From JAWLBM01 sp041687675 (GTDB lineage: Bacteria > Pseudomonadota > Alphaproteobacteria > Rhizobiales > Pleomorphomonadaceae), in contig JAWLBM010000003.1 of assembly GCA_041687675.1 (NCBI GenBank), forward strand, positions 124,001 to 188,000: 64,000 nucleotides of DNA, in the 5' to 3' direction. The translations under genes were made by a program, and so were the position numbers. Shown here piece by piece: positions 8,293 through 16,593 of this stretch. Each line of letters opens with the position of its first letter. Within the stretch, counting starts at the first letter, position 1. Under the pieces are notes generated by a model, which was not told the DNA's origin, ran no database searches, and saw nothing but the letters and a program-made list of their open reading frames with translations.

Positions 8293-9183
8293 ATGTCGAA
8301 CTCGACCACCTTGGTTCGAACCGGCTACGGCAGGTTGTCGGTCGCGCAGACGGCCGGCACCGGTCTGCCCGTCGTCCTCCTGCACGGGAATTCCTCGTCC
8401 AGGCGGGTCTTCGAGAAACAACTCGCCGCCCCGATCGGCCAGCACTACCGGATGATCGCGATCGACCTGCCGGGGCATGGCCAGTCGGAGGACGCGTCCG
8501 ATCCGGTCCGCGCCTACACGTTGCCGGGCTATGCCGCCGCGGTCCGCGAGGTGCTGGACCAGCTCGAGGTCGAGCAGGCGGCCGTGTTCGGCTGGTCGCT
8601 GGGCGGTCACGTTGCCTACGAACTCGCGTCCTCGTGGCAGGGGGTGATCGGACTGGCCACGAGCGGCGCGCCGCCCCTGTCGCTCGACCCCGCCGACCTG
8701 CAAGCCGCGTTCTGTCCAAACCCCGCCCTTCCCCTCCTGTTCAAGGAAGCGCTCGACGAGTCCGAGTCGGCGGCGCTCGCGACGGCCATCGGCGGGCCTG
8801 ATCGACCCGAGTTCCTGCTTGCGGATCTGCGCCGCGCCGACGGCCGCGCCCGACGGCTGCTGCTGGACAGCGTCATGCGCGGCGAGGCCGCCGACGAGCG
8901 CGCCTTCGTCGCGGCCGCGCGCATCCCGGTCGCCGTTCTGAATGGCGCGGAGGACCGGCTGGTCAGCGCCGACTACATGGCCGGGCTGTCCTTCGCATCG
9001 TTGTGGGAGGGCTGCATCCATCGGGTTCCGGGCGCCGGTCACCTCCCGTTCCTGCAGCGCCCGCGCGCGGTGAACGCGCTGCTGCTGCGGTTCCTCCGCG
9101 ACCTGGCGCGCGCTGCGGCCCATCAGCCGAAGAGGACCGTTCCAGGGCCGCGTCAGCAGCGCCCGGTGGCGCACATCGCATGA
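8293..9183 (+). CDS. Alpha/beta hydrolase
   Basis: A 296-residue hydrolase. The oxyanion segment is VVLLHGNSSSRRVFEKQL (~27-44), the nucleophile elbow is GWSLGG (Ser near residue 99), the acid is in LNGAEDRLV and the catalytic His is in GAGHLPFLQ. IDLPGHGQSE between strands is typical of the epoxide hydrolase/lactonase/esterase group. No signal peptide is visible. The C-terminal 25 residues are basic and Pro-rich. Substrate is unknown; a quorum-signal lactonase or an esterase role is possible, and the nearby FeeM-like gene makes an acyl-amino acid substrate conceivable, but this is speculation. A small zinc protein gene starts 9 nt after its stop. Confidence 0.85.
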   Translation: MSNSTTLVRTGYGRLSVAQTAGTGLPVVLLHGNSSSRRVFEKQLAAPIGQHYRMIAIDLPGHGQSEDASDPVRAYTLPGYAAAVREVLDQLEVEQAAVFGWSLGGHVAYELASSWQGVIGLATSGAPPLSLDPADLQAAFCPNPALPLLFKEALDESESAALATAIGGPDRPEFLLADLRRADGRARRLLLDSVMRGEAADERAFVAAARIPVAVLNGAEDRLVSADYMAGLSFASLWEGCIHRVPGAGHLPFLQRPRAVNALLLRFLRDLARAAAHQPKRTVPGPRQQRPVAHIA

Positions 9184-9191
9184 GGCCGGCA

Positions 9192-9422
9192 ATGCACACC
9201 GAGCTCAAGGACCGCCCGCGGCGTCGACGCCGGCCCGGATCCTCCGTCCGGATCCAATGCATCGGATGCGAGGGCCGCGGAACCGTGACCGCGGCGGAGC
9301 TGGGGGTCTTCGGCATGGTCTCGGACGACGGGGTCGCCGTGCCCATCCCCTGCCTCATGTGCGACGGCACAGGAACCGCGGCGCCGCCGGAGGCCTCGCG
9401 ATCCCGAGGGCGGACGACATGA
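9192..9422 (+). CDS. Small CxxCxGxG zinc-finger protein
   Basis: A 76-residue basic protein whose only clear features are two CxxCxGxG motifs, CIGCEGRG (from residue 23) and CLMCDGTG (from residue 54). Such motifs form the zinc ribbon of DnaJ and related small chaperone-like or RNA-binding proteins. The four cysteines would bind one zinc. The N-terminus is Arg-rich (KDRPRRRRRPG). A GAGG ribosome site precedes the ATG, and the gene begins 9 nt after the alpha/beta hydrolase, so the two are probably co-transcribed. No specific function is recognised. Its motif spacing argues that it is real despite its length. Confidence 0.6.
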   Translation: MHTELKDRPRRRRRPGSSVRIQCIGCEGRGTVTAAELGVFGMVSDDGVAVPIPCLMCDGTGTAAPPEASRSRGRTT

Positions 9423-10177
9423 TCCCGGCGAGGGTCGCGAGCGGTCGGAGCGCGCAGCACCGACCCGCTGGCGGCCGAAGGCCCCGGTGACGCCCTCGAC
9501 GGCGACCTTGCCCATCGCATCGATCCCTTCACCGCGCCGTGGTCATGCCGCGGATGACTCGAGGATCCCGCCGGGCGGATCGGCGACCGGTCCTCGACGC
9601 CGGGGCGAAGGGCGTGCCCGAGCGATCGCGGGGCGATGTCGTCGAGCTCGATCGAACCGCGTTCGCGAGCGTCTGTGGAGGACGTGGCGGCACCCTTCCT
9701 CGAACTCTGGACGCGTGGACCGCCCGACGGCGGTTCCGCAACGGCTTCGTGATCAGGGCCGCCTCCGTCTCGCACGGTCAGGGTTCGCACGTAAGCCGAA
9801 GGACCGCATGGGTTAACCTGAAGCAGGTCGGCCCTCTTCGATCGGAAGGACACTCCTCCCGGGACGCGCGATCCGGTCGCGCTTGCATGACGCCGCTGGG
9901 ACTTCGCCCGCCGCGGGGCGCTTCCGGCGATGTCACGCACGGCCAGGTCGAGGCGGTGTCGCCGGCCTCGCAGATCGCGGTGATGGACAACGGCCCCGCG
10001 CGGGTCCACCTCGGCCGCCGGCTCGTTGCTCGGCCTTCGGCCGGACGCGATCGACCGGGCCGGCACGCACCGCCCGGGCACGCCGTCGACGCGGTCGAGA
10101 TCGACGGGCCCGGACACGCTGATTGATTTCATCCTCGCCGGCGTCGCGGCGGGTCGCGACAGGGCAGCGGAGGACAA
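9423..10177. other. Long intergenic stretch upstream of the P-type ATPase
   Basis: About 755 nt with no gene I can support. Open frames on both strands here are Arg/Pro/Ser-rich and lack recognisable motifs. It should contain the promoter for the ATPase operon. A GGTTAACC palindrome near 9811 was seen, without further context. Confidence 0.45.
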
Positions 10178-13150
10178 GTGAGCGCGGAGACCTTGCTTCG
10201 GCGCGTCCACGATGCCGTTCCCGGACGGCTGCGGCTCAGGGCCGAGCGGCTGCGCGGGAGGGCCGAACTCGCCGCTGCGGTGGCGGGCGCGGTCCTGTCC
10301 GCCGCGCCGGGAGCGCGGGTCGATGTCTCGGCGGTCACCGGCTCCGTCCTGGTGCGCCGTGACGGCGGGCTCGACGTCGAGCTCGTCGAGGCCGCGATCA
10401 GGGACGCCCTGGAGGGCGGACTGCCCGGCGGCCGCCCGCACGCGCTCTCCGCGTCGGTGGCAGGCGGAGCCGAGCCCTGGCATGCACGGCCGTCCGGGGC
10501 GGCGGTGCTGGCCGGCGGGAGCGATCGCCACCTCGGCCTCGACGCCAGCGTCGCAGAGGCCCGTCTCGCCGAGGCCGGCGCCAACGTGCTGCCGCGGGCC
10601 GAGCCGCGGTCGGCGGCCGCGATCGCCCTCCAGCAGCTCGAGACCCTGCCGGTTGCGCTGCTCGGCGTCTCGGCGCTCCTCGCTCTCTTCACCGGCGGGG
10701 TCGCGGATGCCGTGGTGATCCTCGGCGTGGTGGCGATCAACGCGGGAATCGCCACCTTCACCGAGCGGAACGCCGAGCGCACCATCGCCGGCCTCGCCGA
10801 CTACGCGCCCCGCCCGGTCGAGGCCGTCCGCAGCGGTGTGCCGTTGCGGCTGGACCCGGCCGGCCTCGTCCCCGGCGACCTCGTCGTCCTCGCGCCCGGT
10901 ACCCTCGTGCCCGCCGACGCCCGTCTCGTCTTCTCGGAGAACCTGACCGTCGACGAGGCGGCGCTCACCGGCGAAGCGATGCCCGTGCAGAAGGACACGG
11001 ACGCGCTGCTCGCCGACGACGCGCTGCTCGCCGACCGTTCCAACATGGTGTTCCGCGGCACGGCGGTGACCGGCGGCCGCGGGCTCGCGGTGGTGGTGGC
11101 GACCGGGCCCGACACCGAGATCGGCCGCCTGCAGTCGATGCTGGGCTCCCTCACCCCGCCGCAGACGCCGATCCAGCGGCAGCTCGGCGAGGTCGAGCGG
11201 GAACTGGTGGTCGTCAACGGCCTCATCTGCGCGGCCGTGTTCGCCATCGGCCTCGCCCGCGGCCAGCCGCTGGTCTCGCTGCTGCGCAGCGCCATCTCCC
11301 TCGCCGTGGCGGCCATCCCCGAGGGCCTGCCCGCGGTGGCTACCACCACGCTGGCCCTCGGGATCCGCGAGATGCGCGGCCGGAAGGTGCACGTCCGCCG
11401 GCTCGACGCGGTCGAGACGCTCGGCGCCGTCGAGGTGATTGGCCTCGACAAGACCGGGACCCTCACCGGCCTCGCCATGTCGCTGTCCGCGATCCACGCC
11501 GGCGGGGACCTTCTCGCGCGCTCGGAGCACGGCTTCGCCGGCGAGGAGTGCGGGACGCCAAAGGTCCGGCGCGCCGTTCGCGACCTGCTGGCCGCGGCGG
11601 CGCTCGCCAGCGAGGCCGAGATATTGCGCCGGCCCGACGGCTCCGTCGACGTGATCGGCTCCGCCACCGAGACGGCCATCCTCGACGCCGCGCGGGAGTT
11701 CGGGATCGACATCGGCGCGCTCGTCGCGGCCGAGCCGATGCTCGCCCTGGTGCCGCGCGCGGACGGCCGCAAGCGGGTATCGGCCCTCCGGCGGGCGGCC
11801 GGCGGCGCGAGGCTCGTCGTCAAGGGTGATCCGGTCGAGGTGCTGGCGCGCTCGGACCGGATCCTCGACGCCGGTTCGGTCCGGCCGATCCGCGAGGAGG
11901 ACCGGCGCGCGGCGATGGCGGCGAACGAGTCGATGGCCGGGCGGGCCCTGCGCGTCCTCGGCGTGGCCGACCGGGAGGGCGGCGACCCGAAGGACGAGGG
12001 CGGGCTCACCTGGCTCGGCCTCGTCGGGATCGAGAACCCGATCCGCCCCGAGGTGACCCCCGTGCTCGAGCGCCTGCACCGGGCGGGCATCCGCACCGTG
12101 ATGATCACGGGCGACCAGAGCGCCACCGCCTACGCCGTCGCGCGGTCTCTCGGCCTTGCCGATCAGCCCGACCTTCGCGTGCTGGAGGCCGGCCGCCTCG
12201 CCGGCATGGACCCGGAGGTGCTCGGCGCGCTCGTCGACGGCGTCGACGTCTTCGCGCGGGTGAGCCCGAGCGAGAAGCTCGCCATCGTCCGGGCGCTGCA
12301 GGGCCGCGGCCGGATCGTCGCCATGACCGGCGACGGGATCAACGACGGCCCGGCGCTGAAGGCCGCGCACGTCGGTGTCGCGATGGGCGCCGACGGCACC
12401 GACGTCGCCCGCGAGGTCGCCGACGTGGTGCTCGCCACCGACGACCTCCAGGGCATCGTCGACGCCGTCCGCCTCGGCCGGGCGACCTACGCCAACATAC
12501 GGAAGGTGCTGCGCTTCCTCGTCGGCACCAACGCGTCCGAGAGCTTCCTGATGCTGGGGGCCAGCGTGCTCGGAACGCGCGAGCCTCTCTCGCCGATGCA
12601 GCTCCTGATGCTCAATCTCGCCACCGATGTCTTCCCCGCGCTCGCCCTCGGCCTCGAACCCCCGGACCCGAGGGCCATGGACCGGCCGCCGCACGATCCG
12701 TCGGCGCCGATCCTCGACGTCGCCGACTTTCGCCGGATACTCCGCGACGGTCTCGTCATCGGCGGTTCTGCGATGGCAGGCTTCCTGATGGACGGGCGGG
12801 CCGGACCACGCGGCAGCACGGTGGCGTTCCACGGCCTCGTCCTCGCCCAGCTGCTCCACGCCTTCGCCTGCCGCGGCGACACCGGCGGCGTGATCGAGAC
12901 CCTCGGAAAGCCGGCGAACCAGCACCTTCGCGCCGCGGTGGCGGGCTGCGCGGGACTGCAGGTGGCCGTCCAGCTGCTGCCCGCATCCCGCCGCGTCCTC
13001 GGCCTCGCGCCGGTCGGTCCCGGCGGCCTCCTCGCCATCCTCGGGATCGCCCTCGGGGCCACCCTTCTCAACGAGGTCGTCGCCGCGGCGTCGTCGCGGT
13101 CTGCGCGGCCTCCCCATCCGGAAGCCGAGCCATGGCCGAAGTTGACATGA
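10178..13150 (+). CDS. P-type cation-transporting ATPase with HMA2-like N-terminal domain
   Basis: A 990-residue pump starting at GTG after GGAGG. Residues ~8-75 (VHDAVPGRLRLRAERLRG, then VTGSVLVRRD) form an HMA2-like domain without CxxC. A cation-ATPase N-terminus and two helices follow. The actuator motif is TGE (264-266), TM4 has AIPEGLPAV, the phosphorylation site is DKTGTLT (D424), and the hinge is TGDGINDGPA (717-726). TM6 reads NLATDVFPALALGLEPPDP. IPEGLP and the TM6 N/D pattern point to a P2A (Ca/Mn-like) pump rather than a P1B heavy-metal pump, so the HMA-like N-terminus is unexpected. The last 19 nt overlap the MetK-like gene, so the two are coupled. The ion transported is unknown. 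Confidence 0.9.
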   Translation: MSAETLLRRVHDAVPGRLRLRAERLRGRAELAAAVAGAVLSAAPGARVDVSAVTGSVLVRRDGGLDVELVEAAIRDALEGGLPGGRPHALSASVAGGAEPWHARPSGAAVLAGGSDRHLGLDASVAEARLAEAGANVLPRAEPRSAAAIALQQLETLPVALLGVSALLALFTGGVADAVVILGVVAINAGIATFTERNAERTIAGLADYAPRPVEAVRSGVPLRLDPAGLVPGDLVVLAPGTLVPADARLVFSENLTVDEAALTGEAMPVQKDTDALLADDALLADRSNMVFRGTAVTGGRGLAVVVATGPDTEIGRLQSMLGSLTPPQTPIQRQLGEVERELVVVNGLICAAVFAIGLARGQPLVSLLRSAISLAVAAIPEGLPAVATTTLALGIREMRGRKVHVRRLDAVETLGAVEVIGLDKTGTLTGLAMSLSAIHAGGDLLARSEHGFAGEECGTPKVRRAVRDLLAAAALASEAEILRRPDGSVDVIGSATETAILDAAREFGIDIGALVAAEPMLALVPRADGRKRVSALRRAAGGARLVVKGDPVEVLARSDRILDAGSVRPIREEDRRAAMAANESMAGRALRVLGVADREGGDPKDEGGLTWLGLVGIENPIRPEVTPVLERLHRAGIRTVMITGDQSATAYAVARSLGLADQPDLRVLEAGRLAGMDPEVLGALVDGVDVFARVSPSEKLAIVRALQGRGRIVAMTGDGINDGPALKAAHVGVAMGADGTDVAREVADVVLATDDLQGIVDAVRLGRATYANIRKVLRFLVGTNASESFLMLGASVLGTREPLSPMQLLMLNLATDVFPALALGLEPPDPRAMDRPPHDPSAPILDVADFRRILRDGLVIGGSAMAGFLMDGRAGPRGSTVAFHGLVLAQLLHAFACRGDTGGVIETLGKPANQHLRAAVAGCAGLQVAVQLLPASRRVLGLAPVGPGGLLAILGIALGATLLNEVVAAASSRSARPPHPEAEPWPKLT

Positions 13151-14304
13151 TCTTCACGTCCGAGAGCGTCACGCCGGGCCATCCGGACAAGCTCTGCGAC
13201 CAGATCAGCGACGCGGTGGTCGACGCCTTCTTGCGGCAGGACCCGACCGCGCGGGTCAACGCAGAATGCGCGATCGCCACCGGCGTCGTGTTCGTGGCGG
13301 CCCGCTTCTCGGGACGCGCGTCGGTCGACATCCCGGCGGTGGCGAGGCAGGTGATCGCCGCGGCGGGCTACGAGCGCCACGTCTTCGATGCCCAGCGGGC
13401 CTCGATCCTGACCAGCTTCGCCGAGATCGAGGCCGGCGGTCCGCTCGCCCTCGACGAGCCCGCGCACGAGCAGGCGAACGTCTTCGGCTTCGCCTGCGAC
13501 GACGGCGACGACCTGATGCCGATGCCCATCCATCTCGCCCATGCGCTGGCGCGCCGGCTGGATGCGGCGAGGGCCGAGGCTCCCGAACTCGGCCCGGACG
13601 GCAAGGTCCAGGTCTCGGTCGAGTACGCGGGCGGGCGACCGGTGGCGGTCAGGGACGTGGCGGTGACCTCGGCGCTGACGCGCGAGGTGCCGCCCGGCCG
13701 GCTGGAGGACCTGGTGCGGGCGCTGGTGGTGGAGCCGGCGCTCGCCGGCGAGCCGGTGGCGCTCGCCGCCGACGCCCGGGTGCACGCCAACCCCGGCGGG
13801 TCCTTCCTCTACGGAGGGCCCGCGCACCACGCCGGGCTCACCGGCCGGAAGACCGGGATCGACACCTACGGCGAGATCGCCCGCCAGTCGGGGTCCGCCC
13901 TCTCGGGCAAGGACCATTCGCGCGTCGACCGCGTCGGTCCCTACATGGCGCGGCTCGCCGCCAAGGCCGTGGTCGCGGCCGGCCTCGCCCGCCGGGTCGA
14001 GGTGCATGCCGCCTACGCCATCGGCCGGGCTGCGCCGATCAGCCTTGCCGTGGACAGCTTCGGGACCGGCCGGATCGACGACGGCGCCATCGCGGCGCGG
14101 CTCCGGGAGGCGGCCGACTTCCGGCCCGGCGCGATCGCCGGTGCCTTCCGCCTGCCGGAACTGGTCGCCACCGCCGGGCCCGGCGGGTTCTTCCGCCCGC
14201 TGGCCTGCTTCGGCCAGATGGGGCGCACCGACCTTGCGGTTCCCTGGGAGAGCGAGGCGGCGCTGGCGGAGGCGCTGAGGTCCGGACCGCCTGCGCGTCA
14301 GTGA
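13132..14304 (+). CDS. Divergent S-adenosylmethionine synthetase (MetK paralogue)
   Basis: A 390-residue MetK-family protein. It keeps FTSESVTPGHPDK (catalytic His17), the DQISDAVVDAF helix, FGFACDDGDDLMPMP, GLTGRKTGIDTYG and SGKD (258-261). However, the usual gating-loop motif GAGDQG is replaced by PAHEQA (110-115), and the usual GGGAFSGKD is SGSALSGKD (253-261). The fold is therefore MetK but the two active-site loops are altered, unlike a housekeeping enzyme. Altered activity or a different amino-acid substrate is possible. It overlaps the P-type ATPase gene by 19 nt and is convergent (7-nt overlap) with the HMA2-like gene. A normal metK is expected elsewhere in the genome. Confidence 0.85.
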   Translation: MAEVDMIFTSESVTPGHPDKLCDQISDAVVDAFLRQDPTARVNAECAIATGVVFVAARFSGRASVDIPAVARQVIAAAGYERHVFDAQRASILTSFAEIEAGGPLALDEPAHEQANVFGFACDDGDDLMPMPIHLAHALARRLDAARAEAPELGPDGKVQVSVEYAGGRPVAVRDVAVTSALTREVPPGRLEDLVRALVVEPALAGEPVALAADARVHANPGGSFLYGGPAHHAGLTGRKTGIDTYGEIARQSGSALSGKDHSRVDRVGPYMARLAAKAVVAAGLARRVEVHAAYAIGRAAPISLAVDSFGTGRIDDGAIAARLREAADFRPGAIAGAFRLPELVATAGPGGFFRPLACFGQMGRTDLAVPWESEAALAEALRSGPPARQ

Positions 14305-14741
14305 TCCGCAGCATCGACCGGCGGGCCCTTCGGCAGATAGCCGAGGACCGAGCCCGCGTACCAGGCGAGCGTCAGCGCGGGCGGCAGCAGGTTTCCGCGC
14401 CGCATCTGGACGAGGGCGAGGGCGGCAAGGCCGATCGCGCCCGCGGTGCCGGGCTCGATCCTTCCGATCCGCGGCGCCGCGGGCCGGCGCGCCTCCGCGC
14501 TCGCGGAGAGGGCGAGGCCGAGGCCGGGCATGCATCCGGCGACGGCTGCGAACTCCCCCTCGTGCAGCACCACGAGGCTCCCGGTGACCGGGCGCGGCTC
14601 GACGCTGCGAACGCCCTTCGCCTTCCGGAGGCGGGTGGCCGCGACGGCGAGGGCGATGATGTCGGTGCCGGACCCCGCGAGCCGGAGCCGGGTCCGCCCC
14701 GGCATGCTGTGGGCGACGACAAGGGGGATCGGGGACGTCAT
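14298..14741 (-). CDS. HMA2-like domain membrane protein
   Basis: A 147-residue protein. Residues ~9-70 (VVAHSMPGRTRLRLAGSG, then RPVTGSLVVLHEG) repeat the pattern seen at the N-terminus of the neighbouring P-type ATPase: H/D-x-x-PGR-x-RLR ... TGS-V/L-V. This is the HMA2-like fold, without a metal-binding CxxC. The C-terminal half has two hydrophobic helices (AGAIGLAALALVQM and LLPPALTLAWYAGSVLGYL), so it is membrane-anchored. It overlaps the upstream DUF5132-like gene by 4 nt (ATGA). Stand-alone HMA2 proteins commonly sit beside HMA2-containing P-type ATPases, which supports a shared complex (inference). Confidence 0.65.
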   Translation of the reverse strand: MTSPIPLVVAHSMPGRTRLRLAGSGTDIIALAVAATRLRKAKGVRSVEPRPVTGSLVVLHEGEFAAVAGCMPGLGLALSASAEARRPAAPRIGRIEPGTAGAIGLAALALVQMRRGNLLPPALTLAWYAGSVLGYLPKGPPVDAADH

Positions 14742-15109
14742 TCGGCCGCCCCGCCGGCGGCGGAGTCCCGGTGCGGCGCGCGCTCCGGGCCATCGCCCGG
14801 CTCCCGGCCGTCGCCGGTTTGCGCGGCCGTTCCGTCGGCCCGCGACGTCTCCGATCCTGCGCCGCTTGCTCCCGTGGCTCCGACGGCCGCGGCGAACGCC
14901 TCCGCGACGAACTCCGACTTCGCCTCGGCGTAGAGGTCCTCGGCGGCCTCGGCGGCCTCGGCCGCCCGGACGCGCGCCTCGAAGGCGGCCGCCATGGCCA
15001 TCTTCAGGGCCGACTTGGCGGCCGGTCGGGACTGCTGCCAGATCTTCGGTCCCAGAACGGCGGCGGCGGCGCCGAGAGCGGCGGCAACGGCATAGCGGGC
15101 GACGGACAT
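14738..15109 (-). CDS. DUF5132-like small membrane-associated protein
   Basis: A 123-residue protein. A hydrophobic start (RYAVAAALGAAAAVLGPKIW) is followed by a basic amphipathic helix (RPAAKSALKMAMAAAFEARV) and an Ala/Glu helix. The tail from about residue 75 is low-complexity (Gly, Ser, Asp, Ala) and likely disordered. Pattern and context match DUF5132 proteins, which occur next to HMA2 proteins and their P-type ATPases. It is the first gene of a two-gene minus-strand unit and overlaps the HMA2-like gene by 4 nt. The start at 15109 is taken because the helical lead begins there; more upstream starts would add an unrelated basic stretch. Function unknown. Confidence 0.55.
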   Translation of the reverse strand: MSVARYAVAAALGAAAAVLGPKIWQQSRPAAKSALKMAMAAAFEARVRAAEAAEAAEDLYAEAKSEFVAEAFAAAVGATGASGAGSETSRADGTAAQTGDGREPGDGPERAPHRDSAAGGAAE

Positions 15110-15501
15110 TCGGGGCACCCAGGGTATCGTTCGTGTCGCATGGATGCTATCCGCTCCGGCCGCCACGGAGAAGACCCAGGTCGGGTCGTGTCCTGTCGCG
15201 GGCCGGTCCCCGCGGGTCGCCGTGCCGGACCGAAGGGCGTCGATCCGGCTCCGGGCAGGCCGGATCGGGGGTTGCGGCCGGCGCGCCTGTCGCGACGCAG
15301 GGACTGCCCCGGGCGCCGGGGCCCGCGCCGACCCTCCGAAATCGCCCGCCCGCGCGGGGACGGACCCCGTTCGGAAGGCGTGATGCTCGCCGTCAACGAC
15401 ACCTTCGCTCTCCAGCGCCACCTTGCCTCGCATGCTCCGCCTGTTCAGGGCTGAATCGGCGCGAGCGCCCCGGCCGAGGCGCCAAGGCGGCCTCGGCTGC
15501 G
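15110..15501. other. Intergenic region between the ATPase island and the alginate operon
   Basis: About 390 nt without a supported gene. It should hold the promoter of the DUF5132-like gene (reading left) and the 3' end of the alginate operon. Only the hairpin at 15473-15497 was recognised. Confidence 0.5.
15473..15497 (-). terminator. Hairpin after algL (end of alginate operon)
   Basis: An 8-bp stem (GCCGAGGC / GCCTCGGC) with a 9-nt loop sits 5 nt past the algL stop. No T-run follows on the minus strand, so it is a weak candidate for the operon end. Confidence 0.35.
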
Positions 15502-16593
15502 TCACTCGCCGCCGAAATAGGCGGAGAGATTGCCGCCGAGGTTGCTCGAGGTCAGCCGGTCCGGCACCTCCAGCCCCCGCAGCCGGGCACGCGCCTCGGG
15601 GAACCGCGCGAGGTAGGGGGCGAGCCAGGCGATCCGGTCGCCGCGGACCGTGCCCTCCCGCGTCGGCAGCGCCAGCTGCCGCGTCCCGGTCATCGCCTCG
15701 AGGGCCGAGGGATCGGCGACGGCGGCGAGGTTGAAGTCGACGAGCCGGTGCAGGGCGCCCCCGCAGATCCCGTAGGCGTCGACGCCATTGGCGGCGGCGA
15801 GTTCGGCGATCATCACCAGCGGCGCGGTGGCGTGGAGGTGGTAGTCGCGCGCCCGCTTGCCGCGGTCGAGCTCGAGCGGCAGCGCGCCGTCGGGGCGGAT
15901 CTGGCAGGCGCCGATGCGGAAGCTCTCGACCCCCCAGTCGAGGTCGTCGCGCCGGCCGGTCACGACCCCCGCCGCCGCGACGGCGAAACCGGCCCAGTAG
16001 CGGTGGTTCTGGCGGTCGGACAGGCGCCGCTCCCCGCCGAGCGAGTAGTGGGGGCGGATGTCGTCCGCGAGCCGGGCGAACCAGGCGCCGACCAGCCGCC
16101 GTTCGGCGGGATCGCCGTAGGGCGTCTCCATCACGATGCGCCAGGCGACGGCGAGGCCGGCGACCACCCGGGTGGTGGAGAGCACCGCCTGCCGGGTGGC
16201 GAGGTCGCCGAGGGCGTCGGCGCGGGCCCAGGCGGCGAGAAAGTCGACGACGCAGGCCGCGCTGTCCGCCCGCGTGCCGCCCGATTCGACGAACCGGCTG
16301 GCGTGGCGGGTGACGGCCGAGGCGAAGTCGCGCAGCGGCTCCATCGATTCCTGGTAGGCGGCGTCGGCCGCCTCGTCGAGGGTCGAGCGGCTGGCGTCGG
16401 TCTGGTCATAGCGGCTGGAGACGGCGAGCGAGAGCACCGGCGCCGGGACCGGCTCGCCGCAGAGCTCCGGCTCCGGGATGGCGGCCGGAGCCGGCACGTC
16501 GAAGGGCAGGGCAAGGGCCGCCGCGGCCGGCGACGCGGCGACGAGGGAGCCGGCGAGGAGGACCAGGGTTCGGATCGTCCGGGCTGCGGTCAT
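15502..16593 (-). CDS. algL: Alginate lyase AlgL (PL5)
   Basis: A 363-residue periplasmic lyase with a signal peptide (LVLLAGSLVAASPAAAA). The PL5 site is intact: N196-H197 in QNHRYWAG, R244 in LELDRGKRA and Y251 in DYHLHA. The H-to-Y spacing of 54 equals that of the P. aeruginosa enzyme (367 residues), where AlgL clears misrouted polymer during secretion by beta-elimination. It is the last gene of the alginate operon; its ATG overlaps the stop of the upstream Sel1 gene by 4 nt. A second PL5 gene lies at 37677-38603. Assignment rests on the active-site set and on context; a role in editing rather than degradation is inferred. Confidence 0.88.
   Translation of the reverse strand: MTAARTIRTLVLLAGSLVAASPAAAALALPFDVPAPAAIPEPELCGEPVPAPVLSLAVSSRYDQTDASRSTLDEAADAAYQESMEPLRDFASAVTRHASRFVESGGTRADSAACVVDFLAAWARADALGDLATRQAVLSTTRVVAGLAVAWRIVMETPYGDPAERRLVGAWFARLADDIRPHYSLGGERRLSDRQNHRYWAGFAVAAAGVVTGRRDDLDWGVESFRIGACQIRPDGALPLELDRGKRARDYHLHATAPLVMIAELAAANGVDAYGICGGALHRLVDFNLAAVADPSALEAMTGTRQLALPTREGTVRGDRIAWLAPYLARFPEARARLRGLEVPDRLTSSNLGGNLSAYFGGE

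Noticed and set aside
9539..10126. Possible plus-strand protein upstream of the P-type ATPase
   Set aside because: No domain, unusual composition and no clear ribosome site; treated as intergenic.
8963..13117. A very long open frame on the minus strand covering the P-type ATPase and its upstream region
   Set aside because: It is the antisense shadow of a strongly motif-supported plus-strand gene in GC-rich DNA; its translation is Arg/Gly/Asp-rich low-complexity with no family motif.
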